In this document: piece by piece, positions 1 through 7,626 of the stretch
Position numbering within the stretch: position 1 is the stretch's first letter
Layout of the letters: each line of letters begins with the position of its first letter
Origin: Sphingomonadales bacterium UBA658
Lineage (GTDB): Bacteria > Pseudomonadota > Alphaproteobacteria > Sphingomonadales > Sphingomonadaceae
NCBI GenBank assembly: GCA_002299195.1
Contig: DBOA01000185.1
Coordinates: 1 to 12,922, forward strand
Reading direction: 5' to 3'
Length of the DNA: 12,922 bases
Position numbers and translations under genes: made by a program
The notes under the pieces: model-generated
Database searches by the model: none
Seen by the model: the letters and a program-made list of their open reading frames with translations, nothing else
What the model was told of the DNA's origin: nothing

Positions 1-18
1 TTTGTCAAGCATGACAAA
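1..18 (-). terminator. Inverted repeat just downstream of rodA, possible terminator
   Basis: Bases 1-6 (TTTGTC) and 13-18 (GACAAA) are perfect reverse complements around a 6-base loop, starting 6 bases beyond the rodA stop codon. The position at the end of the five-gene operon fits a transcription terminator. The stem is short and AT-rich, and any following T tract would lie outside the window, so this stays tentative. Confidence 0.3.
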
Positions 19-23
19 GCGAC

Positions 24-1136
24 TTATTGGAATTGTCCACGCTTTGCGCCCGGGTGGCGCTCGATGGACATCATGATTCCCACGCACAGCATCATGGTGA
101 GCATGGATGAGCCCCCGTGACTGACAAAAGGCAGGGGAATGCCCGCGACCGGCGCGAGGCCCACAACCATCAACAGGTTGATCATGATATAGAAGAAAAT
201 GGTGCAGGTCAGGCCGGCGGCGACGAGCTGCCCGTACCGCGTCTTGCTCTGCATCGCGACGCTGAGGCCCCAGCGCATGAGTAGATAGTACATGAAGAGG
301 ATGAAAAAGCCGCCGACGATGCCCCATTCTTCCGCCATAGTGGCAAAGACGAAGTCGGTATGTCCTTCGGGCAGATAATCGAGATGGCTTTGGGTGCCGT
401 TGCCAAAGCCTTTGCCGAATATGCCGCCTGATCCGATCGCGATTTTCGACTGGGTGATGTGATAGCCGGCACCAAGCGGATCATTTTCCGGGTTGAGGAA
501 GATGAGAACGCGGTCTTGCTGATAGGCCTTTAATCCAAAGAAAAACACCATTGGCGCAAGAACGGCAACGCCCACGCCCGCGCTGATGAAATATATGAGG
601 GGCAGGCCCGCCATGAAGCCAACGACGCCCAGCCCGAAGGCATAGGCAATGGCAGCGTCGAAATCCGGCTGAATGATCACCAATATGCTTGGCAGCAAGA
701 GGATAGCGCCCAGCGGCCAAATGGCGTCAAATCCGTATATGCGGTTCGGTGGAAGCCGGTCGAAAAACCATGCGGCGGCAAGCACCATGACAGGCTTCAT
801 CAGTTCGGATGGCTGAAGCGTGATGATGCCAAGGTTAATCCAGCGTTGGCTGCCACCGCCTACAAAGCCCATCAGCTGCACCACGACAAGCAGGACGAGC
901 AGCAACAGGTATAAAGGAAAAGTCATCGACTTCCAGAATTCAAGCTTCATCCGCGACATCGCGATGGCCATGCTGAGTAGGACCACGAACCGGATGACAT
1001 GCTTTCCGGCCCATGGTTCAAAATGACCACCTGCTGCGGAATAGAGGACAGTCGCGCCAAAGCCGACCAACGCCGACAATATGAAAATCACGCGCCATGG
1101 AAGGGCTGCAATCGGGGCGGGGACTATGCCGTTCAT
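24..1136 (-). CDS. rodA: RodA, SEDS-family peptidoglycan glycosyltransferase of the elongation complex
   Basis: This 370-residue polytopic inner-membrane protein polymerises lipid II into glycan strands for side-wall growth, paired with PBP2 (MrdA). Hydrophobic segments occur throughout. Family motifs are visible: QPSELMKP (residues 108-115), PEGHTDFVFA (256-265), whose Asp261 aligns with the catalytic Asp of SEDS enzymes, and GIPLPFVSHGGSSM near 332-345. Length matches E. coli RodA (370 aa). The ATG overlaps the mrdA stop in an ATGA (1133-1136), which fixes the start and implies translational coupling. It is the last gene of the mre operon in the window. One oddity: the membrane motif usually written QPDLGTA reads QPDFDAA here (156-162). 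FtsW is the main alternative, but adjacency to mrdA and mreBCD makes RodA nearly certain. Confidence 0.96.
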   Translation of the reverse strand: MNGIVPAPIAALPWRVIFILSALVGFGATVLYSAAGGHFEPWAGKHVIRFVVLLSMAIAMSRMKLEFWKSMTFPLYLLLLVLLVVVQLMGFVGGGSQRWINLGIITLQPSELMKPVMVLAAAWFFDRLPPNRIYGFDAIWPLGAILLLPSILVIIQPDFDAAIAYAFGLGVVGFMAGLPLIYFISAGVGVAVLAPMVFFFGLKAYQQDRVLIFLNPENDPLGAGYHITQSKIAIGSGGIFGKGFGNGTQSHLDYLPEGHTDFVFATMAEEWGIVGGFFILFMYYLLMRWGLSVAMQSKTRYGQLVAAGLTCTIFFYIMINLLMVVGLAPVAGIPLPFVSHGGSSMLTMMLCVGIMMSIERHPGAKRGQFQ

Positions 1137-3040
1137 ATCGTGGGATCCAGCGGCGGGGGTGCCGCCGGTTGACCTTGGAAGGCCGCATATTTGGATGCCA
1201 TGCGTTGTTCGATATTGCCGCCCCAGCCAGCTTCGAGTGCTTCCAAGGACGCCATCGCCTTTTCCCGGTCATACAGGAACGTCAGAACGTCTTTCGCGAT
1301 TGGTGCTGCGGCCCGCGCGCCGCCCATGCCATGTTCAATGACGACCGACGCGCCATAGCGTGGGTTATCGACAGGCGCGAAGCACACGAACAGGCCATGG
1401 TCGCGATATTTCCACGCGCCCGATTGCCCACGCTGCGATCCTGCAATGCGGCGCACTTGCGCGGTGCCGGTTTTCCCGGCCATCGCGATGCCCGGAATGT
1501 CCAGCCTACTGCGTACGGCGGTGCCATCGCCATTGACGACGCGGTTCATGCCTTCGCGCACGACGGCCAAATGTTCTTCGGGGAAGCCGAGCCTGCCAGG
1601 TGCCGGGCGTTTTTTGAGGATGATTTCAGGCTGAATGTTCAGGCCCGATGCGATCCGCGCTGCCATCATGGCCAATTGGAACGGGCTAACCGAAACATAG
1701 CCCTGACCAATCGTCGCATTCAGCGTGTCAGATTCGCTCCACTTTTGGTCATATTTGCGCATCTTCCACGCGCTGTCGGGAATGGTGCCATATCGTTGCG
1801 ACGGAAAGGGAAGGGGAAATTCCTGTCCCAGACCAAGCGCCTTTGAAAATGGTGCAATCGCGTCATAGCCAATGCGGCGACCCATTGCATAGAAATAGGT
1901 GTTGCAGCTTTTCATCAGCGCGTCGGCCATGTTCATTGGGCCATGGCGGCCCAGACATTTGAACACGCGGTTGCCCAGCCGATACCCCCCGCCACACACA
2001 ACGGTTTCATCTGGATCGATGCCATGATGCAGCATCGCAAGTGCCGCAGCGGGTTTCACTGTCGATCCCGGCGGATACAGCCCCTGCAATGCTTTGTTGA
2101 GCATCGGGATATGGTCATCCGAATTCAGCATTTTCCATTCGACGCGGCCAATGCCATCGGAAAAGCTGTTGGGATCATAACATGGCATGGACGCCATCGT
2201 CAGAATGTCGCCGGTCAGGCAGTCGAATATCACCACGGAGCCGGATTCCAGCCCAAGGCGGCGCGCGGCATAATTGTGCAGGTCGATATCGATGGTCAGT
2301 TGAACGGGTTTCCCCGGTATGTCTGGCCGGGTGGCCAAGTCTCGGACGATCTTGCCGCGTGCGGTAACCTCGGTGCGCTTTGCGCCGGGTTCGCCCTGCA
2401 AGCGGTCTTCAAGCGTCTTTTCGAGGCCATCCTTGCCGACCTTGAACCCCGGGGTAATCAGCAGCGGGTTTTTGTTCTTCTGATATTCTTCGGCCGACAC
2501 CGTGCCGACATAACCGATGAGATGCCCGACCGCCGCGCCGCTTGGGTAAAAGCGCGAATAACCCTGCCGCGGGCTGACCCCGGGAAGGTCGGGCAGGCGC
2601 ACGCTGACGGCGGCAAAGCGTTCATAATCCAGCCCGTCTGCCACTTGAACAGGTTGAAAGCCCTGTGCCAATTTCAACTCGCGATGGATGCGGTCGACAT
2701 CGTCGGTCGACAAGGCCAGCAGCTCCGCCAGCGTCTTGACGGTCTGTTCCTTATTGGCGAGCCGGTCGGGGATGATGTCGACACGAAAATCGGCGCGATT
2801 GGTTGCGATGGGTTTGCCATAACGGTCAACGAACCAACCGCGACGGGGCGGGATGATGGTAAGGTTGACCCGATTGCTTTCGGCGAGCAGCTTATATTTC
2901 TCGTTATCGGCCACGGCGATATAGCACATACGCGCGGCCACGGTCAGGCCGATCGCTGCCTGCACGCCGCCTACAAAAGCGGCACGGCGGGTGAACGTGA
3001 AATCAAGCTGTCCTGATGTAACCTGTTTTTCGACCTTCAT
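1133..3040 (-). CDS. mrdA: Penicillin-binding protein 2 (MrdA), elongation-specific DD-transpeptidase
   Basis: This class B PBP of 635 residues crosslinks the peptides of the glycan made by RodA during cylindrical growth. It has a short cytoplasmic N-terminus, one membrane anchor around residues 20-43, a PBP dimerisation/pedestal domain (about 60-230), and a periplasmic transpeptidase domain. The three active-site motifs are STVK (326-329, nucleophile Ser326), SCN (378-380) and KTGT (523-526). The C-terminus is Pro/Ala-rich. The frame stays open upstream to 3286, but that extension lies inside mreD, and the ATG at 3040 forms a 4-base ATGA overlap with the mreD stop, so this start was chosen. 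Its 635 residues agree with the usual family size (E. coli PBP2 is 633). The stop overlaps the rodA start in the same way. Confidence 0.96.
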   Translation of the reverse strand: MKVEKQVTSGQLDFTFTRRAAFVGGVQAAIGLTVAARMCYIAVADNEKYKLLAESNRVNLTIIPPRRGWFVDRYGKPIATNRADFRVDIIPDRLANKEQTVKTLAELLALSTDDVDRIHRELKLAQGFQPVQVADGLDYERFAAVSVRLPDLPGVSPRQGYSRFYPSGAAVGHLIGYVGTVSAEEYQKNKNPLLITPGFKVGKDGLEKTLEDRLQGEPGAKRTEVTARGKIVRDLATRPDIPGKPVQLTIDIDLHNYAARRLGLESGSVVIFDCLTGDILTMASMPCYDPNSFSDGIGRVEWKMLNSDDHIPMLNKALQGLYPPGSTVKPAAALAMLHHGIDPDETVVCGGGYRLGNRVFKCLGRHGPMNMADALMKSCNTYFYAMGRRIGYDAIAPFSKALGLGQEFPLPFPSQRYGTIPDSAWKMRKYDQKWSESDTLNATIGQGYVSVSPFQLAMMAARIASGLNIQPEIILKKRPAPGRLGFPEEHLAVVREGMNRVVNGDGTAVRSRLDIPGIAMAGKTGTAQVRRIAGSQRGQSGAWKYRDHGLFVCFAPVDNPRYGASVVIEHGMGGARAAAPIAKDVLTFLYDREKAMASLEALEAGWGGNIEQRMASKYAAFQGQPAAPPPLDPTI

Positions 3041-3591
3041 GTTGCCAATCGCCAGCTGTCGAGACGCGCGCATATGCGCACGGCCAGCGGATATAGCAAT
3101 ATGGACAATATGATCTGCGGAATCAAAATAGCGGGCGCAGGCGCGGCATGCGCCATGCCCGCAATCCACAAGCCACCCAACAGCACCCCTGCAATTAAGA
3201 CGGCGGCAATAAGCCAATCCTGAATATGGTCGCGCCAGATAGCCCGCGCATCGATAATCTCGATGCTGAGCATAGCGAGCGACCACAACAATCCCGCGCT
3301 GCCAAAGGGTTGGCCGCTGAACACATCATCCATCAAACCAAATGGCACGCCGGACCAAACGGGCAGAAGCCCGGGACGAATCAGACGCCAGCTTAAGAAC
3401 ATCAACAGCCCAAGTGGCGGCAACATTGGTTCTTCGGTGAATATCGGCAAGGCCGTAATCATCGATGCAATAGCGACCGACGTAATCGGAATGGCCAGCA
3501 TCTTGAGCAGCGATTGTTCGCGGTCAAAACGGGATTTATATTCCCGTGCCGGACGGGTGGGCAGGCGAATGGTCGTCACCGGAATTTTCAT
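3037..3591 (-). CDS. mreD: MreD, integral membrane rod-shape-determining protein
   Basis: This 184-residue protein has about five hydrophobic segments (roughly residues 30-52, 56-75, 78-112, 124-147 and 150-175) after a basic cytoplasmic N-terminus. MreD proteins are poorly conserved, so the assignment rests on size, topology and position between mreC and mrdA. It acts in the inner membrane with MreC to link the MreB filament to the PBP2-RodA synthase. Both ends carry ATGA overlaps: the start with the mreC stop at 3588-3591, and the stop with the mrdA start at 3037-3040. This points to tight translational coupling. No truncation or frameshift is visible. Confidence 0.9.
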   Translation of the reverse strand: MKIPVTTIRLPTRPAREYKSRFDREQSLLKMLAIPITSVAIASMITALPIFTEEPMLPPLGLLMFLSWRLIRPGLLPVWSGVPFGLMDDVFSGQPFGSAGLLWSLAMLSIEIIDARAIWRDHIQDWLIAAVLIAGVLLGGLWIAGMAHAAPAPAILIPQIILSILLYPLAVRICARLDSWRLAT

Positions 3592-4490
3592 TCCGCAACT
3601 TCCTTGGTTTCACCGTCAGGCGCCACCGCCTGCTGGGCCGCGCGTGCTTCGCCCTGATATGGTCGTATCACCACGACATAAGGCGTGTTGCCCGGGTCGG
3701 CATAGGGTATCGCCAACGCGCCATCGCTGGTTTTTTTGATAACGCGCGCGAAAGGAATATTGGGCGGATACAGCCCGCCATTGCCCGAGGTGACAATGAC
3801 GTCGCCGACCTTGAACGGGCTTTCGCCCAAGTTCAACGGCTTGATCAGCACAGTGCCATTGCCAAGGCCCGCCGAAAACGCGGGTAGGCCATCGCTGACG
3901 CGCATGACAGGGACCAGATTTTCAGCGTCGGTGACGAGAAGGATACGTGCAGTTGTCGGGCCGGTTTCGATAACGCGGCCAATCAATCCGGAAGGGCCGC
4001 GCACAGGTTGCGCGCGTTCCACGCCAAAGTTGCGGCCGATGGACAATGTCGCCACGCGCCGCGTGCTGGATGAGGTTGAGCTGATAAGGCGGCCCACGGC
4101 GACTTGGCTTTCGCCGTCCTCGGAAAATTTTAGCAATCCGCGCAACCGCGCGTTTTCGACGCGTAAGGCTTGCGCCTCGATCAGCTTTTTCCGGTTGGCC
4201 TTGGCTTGCTTTTGAAGCGCGGCATTTTGGGAACCTGCGTTGATATAAGCCGCCGCGGTCGCATTCATGTTCTGCGCCGACCGGCGGACATTGCTGAACA
4301 TACGCGCGACCGGCGCTGTTATCTCTGCCCCTGCGGCCCGAAGCGCGGAAAAGCCGGCAGGATCAGCCACCGATATGGCCAGCAACAAGGCAGCCACCAT
4401 CGTTCCTGCAATCGCGACGACATAGGTCACGAACAGGCCATATTGCGCCTTTCGGGAAAATCCGGGGCGCCGGTGTTTGGGCGGCGCCAT
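3588..4490 (-). CDS. mreC: MreC, periplasmic rod-shape-determining protein
   Basis: This 300-residue bitopic protein has a basic N-terminus (residues 1-16), one transmembrane helix (about 17-41), a predicted coiled coil (about 80-120, rich in Ala, Gln, Lys, Leu) used for dimerisation, and a C-terminal beta-barrel core (about 125-280). In this family MreC activates PBP2 and bridges MreB to the periplasmic synthases. Recognisable MreC features include the LRGLLKF stretch after the coiled coil, the GLIGRVIE segment and the VGDVIVTSGNGGLYPPNIPF segment. The acidic tail (about 280-300) is low complexity. It starts 13 bases after the mreB stop with a modest AGG upstream of the ATG, and its stop overlaps the mreD start. 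Confidence 0.95.
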   Translation of the reverse strand: MAPPKHRRPGFSRKAQYGLFVTYVVAIAGTMVAALLLAISVADPAGFSALRAAGAEITAPVARMFSNVRRSAQNMNATAAAYINAGSQNAALQKQAKANRKKLIEAQALRVENARLRGLLKFSEDGESQVAVGRLISSTSSSTRRVATLSIGRNFGVERAQPVRGPSGLIGRVIETGPTTARILLVTDAENLVPVMRVSDGLPAFSAGLGNGTVLIKPLNLGESPFKVGDVIVTSGNGGLYPPNIPFARVIKKTSDGALAIPYADPGNTPYVVVIRPYQGEARAAQQAVAPDGETKEVAE

Positions 4491-4503
4491 GCTGAGACCT
4501 ATA

Positions 4504-5544
4504 TCAGGCGGTCAGCAAGACGCCACGGAAGATGGGGTCTTCCATCGCCCGGCCTGTACCGATTGCAACACAGGTCAACGGGTCTTCGGCGACCGTGACC
4601 GGCAGTCCGGTTTCATCCCGCAGATATTCGTCGAGGCCAGCCATCAATGCGCCGCCACCTGTCAAAACAATACCTTGATCGACGATGTCCGCCGCCAGTT
4701 CAGGCGCGGTATTTTCAAGCGCGATGCGCACGCCTTCCAGAATGGTGCCAATGGGCTCTGACAAGGCTTCGGCAATCTGGGCCTGGTTGATCGTAATTTC
4801 CTTTGGCACGCCGTTTACAAGATCGCGGCCCTTGATGTGCAATGTCTGGCCAACGCCATCGGCTGGTGGACGTGCGGTACCGAAATCTTTCTTGATCCGT
4901 TCAGCAGTCGCTTCACCGATCAACAGGTTATGGTGTCGTCGAACATAAGAGACAATCGACTCGTCCATCTTGTCACCTCCGGTACGAACCGAGGTAGTGT
5001 AGGCAAGGCCGCGCAACGAAAGGACGGCAACTTCGGTGGTGCCACCGCCGATGTCGACCACCATCGAACCGATGGGCTCCGTCACCGGCATATCCGCGCC
5101 GATGGCAGCAGCCATGGGCTCTTCAATCAGGAACACTTCAGAAGCACCAGCGTTGGACGCGGCATCGCGAATCGCACGGCGCTCAACCGATGTCGAACCC
5201 GACGGAACGCAGATGACGATTTCGGGGTAGCTGAACATGCGGCGCTTGCCGTGCACTTTGTGGATGAAGTGCTTGATCATCTGTTCGGCCACATCGATGT
5301 CGGCAATGACGCCGTCGCGTAAGGGGCGAATGGCTTCGATGCTGTCCGGGGTTTTGCCCATCATCAGCTTTGCATCGTCGCCAACGGCCTTTACGCGCTT
5401 GATACCGTTTATGGTTTCAATCGCGACCACCGAAGGCTCGTTCAGGACAATCCCTTGACCGCGGACATAGACCACCGTGTTTGCGGTGCCGAGGTCGATT
5501 GCCATGTCTTGTGATGCGAAACGGAAAAACTTGCCAAATACCAT
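4504..5544 (-). CDS. mreB: MreB, actin-like cell-shape protein
   Basis: This 346-residue bacterial actin homologue binds ATP, polymerises into membrane-attached filaments and guides the elongation machinery around the cell. The nucleotide-binding signatures are intact: phosphate-1 loop IDLGTANTVVY (16-26), catalytic region with EEP (141-143), phosphate-2 loop DIGGGTTEV (164-172), and adenosine motif TGGGAL (295-300). The N-terminal MVFGKFFRFAS is aromatic and basic, as expected for membrane attachment. Length equals that of typical MreB (about 345-347). A GGGTGGA stretch lies upstream of the ATG as a likely ribosome binding site. It is the first gene of the mre operon and is transcribed away from mutL. 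I could not identify a convincing sigma-70 promoter in the 160-base divergent region. Confidence 0.98.
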   Translation of the reverse strand: MVFGKFFRFASQDMAIDLGTANTVVYVRGQGIVLNEPSVVAIETINGIKRVKAVGDDAKLMMGKTPDSIEAIRPLRDGVIADIDVAEQMIKHFIHKVHGKRRMFSYPEIVICVPSGSTSVERRAIRDAASNAGASEVFLIEEPMAAAIGADMPVTEPIGSMVVDIGGGTTEVAVLSLRGLAYTTSVRTGGDKMDESIVSYVRRHHNLLIGEATAERIKKDFGTARPPADGVGQTLHIKGRDLVNGVPKEITINQAQIAEALSEPIGTILEGVRIALENTAPELAADIVDQGIVLTGGGALMAGLDEYLRDETGLPVTVAEDPLTCVAIGTGRAMEDPIFRGVLLTA

Positions 5545-5621
5545 TTAATTTCCACCCAATCCGTTTTGGAGAGACTCCTTTGGAGCGCGTCCAAATAATC
5601 GCGCGGTCCTAGCGGAATTTG

Positions 5622-5637
5622 CTGTTTTTCAAAACAG
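5622..5637. repeat. AT-rich hairpin in the mreB/mutL divergent spacer
   Basis: CTGTTTTTCAAAACAG is an inverted repeat with 6-base arms around a 4-base centre, midway between the divergent mreB and mutL start codons (spacer 5545-5704). A second, looser dyad, TTGGA-GCGCG-TCCAA, lies nearby at about 5580-5594. Either could bind a regulator, or they may be chance features of a promoter region. The rest of the spacer shows nothing I can name beyond ribosome binding sites. Confidence 0.3.
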
Positions 5638-5704
5638 ATATTTGGCTGGAGTGCGAACGATTAAGGAGTCGCTTGGGCTGTGCGCTTGGGCTAGGAACCT
5701 GCAC

Positions 5705-7537
5705 ATGTCAATAAGAAGGCTCCCTGAAAACCTGGTCAACCGCATTGCCGCCGGTGAAGTGGTGGAAAGACCAGCCAGCGCGTTAAAAGAGCTGGTGGAA
5801 AACGCCATCGATTCGGGCGCCCGCAATATTTCGGTGCGGCTGGGTGCAGGCGGCATCGATTTGGTCGAAGTCACCGACGATGGCTGCGGCATGTCACCTG
5901 CCGACATGGCGCTGGCATTGGAACGCCACGCGACGTCGAAACTGCCTGATGAAGATATTGAAATGGTGTCGACTTTGGGTTTCCGGGGGGAGGCTTTGCC
6001 ATCAATCGCGAGCGTGTCCAAAATGACGCTGGAAAGCAGGCCTGCTGGTGCCGAAGGCTGGACGCGGACGGTGGACCATGGCGTGGTGACCGGTGAGGGG
6101 CCGGCTGCACTGCCGCAGGGCACACGCGTTCGGGTTGAAAATCTGTTTGGCAATGTGCCCGCCCGCCGCAAATTCCTGCGCAGCGCGCGCGCGGAATATG
6201 CCGCCGCGCTCGACGCCATGAAGCGGCTGGCAATGGCGCGGCCGGACATTGGCTTTACCGTTGAACATGACGGCCGGCGCGTGCTGGCGGTGCAACCCAC
6301 CAGCGCACGGCCCGAACGCGTGGCCGCGCTGACCAGCGTGGAGCTTATCGACAATAGCGTGGCGCTTGATTTCGAACGCGAAGGCGTGCGCCTTGGCGGG
6401 GTGGCGAGCCTGCCCACCTATAATCGCGGCGTTGCCGACCACCAGTTCCTGTTCGTCAATGGCCGTCCGGTAAAGGACCGCCTGCTGATTGGTGCCGTGC
6501 GCGGCGCTTATGCCGAAATGTTGGCGCGGGACCGGCATGCGGTGGTGGCGCTGTTCATTGATCTGCCGCCGACGCAGGTCGACGTAAACGTCCATCCGGC
6601 CAAGACTGAAGTCCGCTTTCGCGAACCGGCGTTAATCCGCGGCATGATCATTTCGGGGCTGCGCCATGCGCTGGATCAGTCCGGTTTCCGCGCGGTGCAG
6701 CGACCATCGGCGGACGCGCTTGCCGCATGGCAGCAGGAACCGATCCAGACCGCACAAGGCGATATTTTTGCTGCGCCTGCCGCCGCAATTGGATCTGGCT
6801 ATCAGGGGCAATATGGCCAGCGCCCGACTTATCCATCGGTATATGAAAGCCGCAGCAGCTTTGCAGATTTGGGGGCGATCCCGGGCGAAGACCTTGCGCC
6901 GTTATGGGGCAGGGCCGCCGTCGCCCACGAACCCGTGCCCGAACGCGCCAGCCACCCGCTTGGCGTCGCGCGCGGGCAAGTGGCCAACACCTATATCGTT
7001 GCCGAGGCTGAAGACGGCCTCGTTATTGTTGACCAACATGCCGCGCATGAACGGCTCGTGCTGGAACGGATGCGCAAGGCGATGGCGGCGGCAGGCGGAG
7101 CCGTGCCTTCGCAAGCGCTGTTGCTGCCGCAAGTCGTTGAGCTCGACGAACCCGCCTGCGACCGGCTGGAGGCCCGCGCCGATGAGCTGTCGGCATTTGG
7201 GCTGGACCTCGAACGCTTTGGGCCAGCCGCCATGCTCGTGCGCGCTACGCCCGCCGTGCTAGGCGATGGCGATGCCAAGGGATTGCTGGAGGATCTGGCC
7301 GACGACCTTGCCGCTTATGATGAAGCCTTGTCGCTAAAAGAACGCATCGACCATGTCGCCGCAACGATGGCCTGCCACGGCTCCGTCCGCGCTGGCCGTG
7401 TCTTGTCCGTCACGGAAATGAACGCGCTCCTACGCGAAATGGAAGTCACGCCGCACAGCGGGCAGTGCAATCACGGCCGGCCGACGTGGGTGAAGCTGGC
7501 ATTGGGTGACGTGGAAAAGCTGTTCGGCCGGAAGTGA
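5705..7537 (+). CDS. mutL: MutL, DNA mismatch repair ATPase/endonuclease
   Basis: This 610-residue protein links MutS mismatch recognition to strand incision and excision. The N-terminal GHKL ATPase is intact: KELVENAIDSGA with the catalytic Glu29 and metal-binding Asn33, DDGCGM (58-63) and GFRGEAL (92-98). A variable Gln/Pro/Ala-rich linker spans about 330-420. The C-terminal dimerisation domain carries DQHAAHERLVLE (443-454), matching the DQHA(x)2E(x)4E metal-binding endonuclease motif that E. coli MutL lacks. The supporting motifs ACHGSVRAG (Cys557) and CNHGRP (588-593) are also present. This implies a nicking MutL, not one dependent on MutH. The frame is open from a TTG at 5642, but homology begins at MSIRRLPENLVNRIAAGEVV, and AGGAA lies 8 bases before the chosen ATG. 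The gene is divergent from mreB and convergent with ychF. Confidence 0.96.
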   Translation: MSIRRLPENLVNRIAAGEVVERPASALKELVENAIDSGARNISVRLGAGGIDLVEVTDDGCGMSPADMALALERHATSKLPDEDIEMVSTLGFRGEALPSIASVSKMTLESRPAGAEGWTRTVDHGVVTGEGPAALPQGTRVRVENLFGNVPARRKFLRSARAEYAAALDAMKRLAMARPDIGFTVEHDGRRVLAVQPTSARPERVAALTSVELIDNSVALDFEREGVRLGGVASLPTYNRGVADHQFLFVNGRPVKDRLLIGAVRGAYAEMLARDRHAVVALFIDLPPTQVDVNVHPAKTEVRFREPALIRGMIISGLRHALDQSGFRAVQRPSADALAAWQQEPIQTAQGDIFAAPAAAIGSGYQGQYGQRPTYPSVYESRSSFADLGAIPGEDLAPLWGRAAVAHEPVPERASHPLGVARGQVANTYIVAEAEDGLVIVDQHAAHERLVLERMRKAMAAAGGAVPSQALLLPQVVELDEPACDRLEARADELSAFGLDLERFGPAAMLVRATPAVLGDGDAKGLLEDLADDLAAYDEALSLKERIDHVAATMACHGSVRAGRVLSVTEMNALLREMEVTPHSGQCNHGRPTWVKLALGDVEKLFGRK

Positions 7538-7582
7538 ATAGCTTCGCTTTGTAGAGTTATTGCGCGGCTAAGACGATCGGCT

Positions 7583-7620
7583 TGTGGCTGCGCCCGCCCT
7601 CGCGTCGATGTGGAGCCACA
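7583..7620. terminator. Inverted repeat between convergent mutL and ychF, weak terminator candidate
   Basis: TGTGGCT (7583-7589) and AGCCACA (7614-7620) are exact reverse complements separated by 24 GC-rich bases, within the 89-base spacer between the two stop codons. The placement suits a bidirectional terminator. The loop is long and neither strand shows a clear T tract, so support is weak. Confidence 0.3.
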
Positions 7621-7626
7621 CGCTCT

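Noticed and set aside
1943..3016. A 357-codon open frame on the plus strand opposite mrdA
   Set aside because: It lies wholly antisense to a PBP2 gene with all its catalytic motifs, shows no recognisable domain, and is explained by codon bias in GC-rich DNA.
3041..3286. N-terminal extension of mrdA by 82 codons
   Set aside because: The extension lies inside mreD, has no homology-like features, and the ATGA junction at 3037-3040 gives the normal PBP2 length.
5642..5704. Upstream TTG start for mutL
   Set aside because: MutL homology begins at MSIRRLP, and AGGAA is well placed for the ATG at 5705.
5629..6417. A 262-codon minus-strand frame opposite mutL
   Set aside because: Ser/Arg/Ala-rich composition typical of a shadow frame; mutL on the other strand has clear ATPase motifs.
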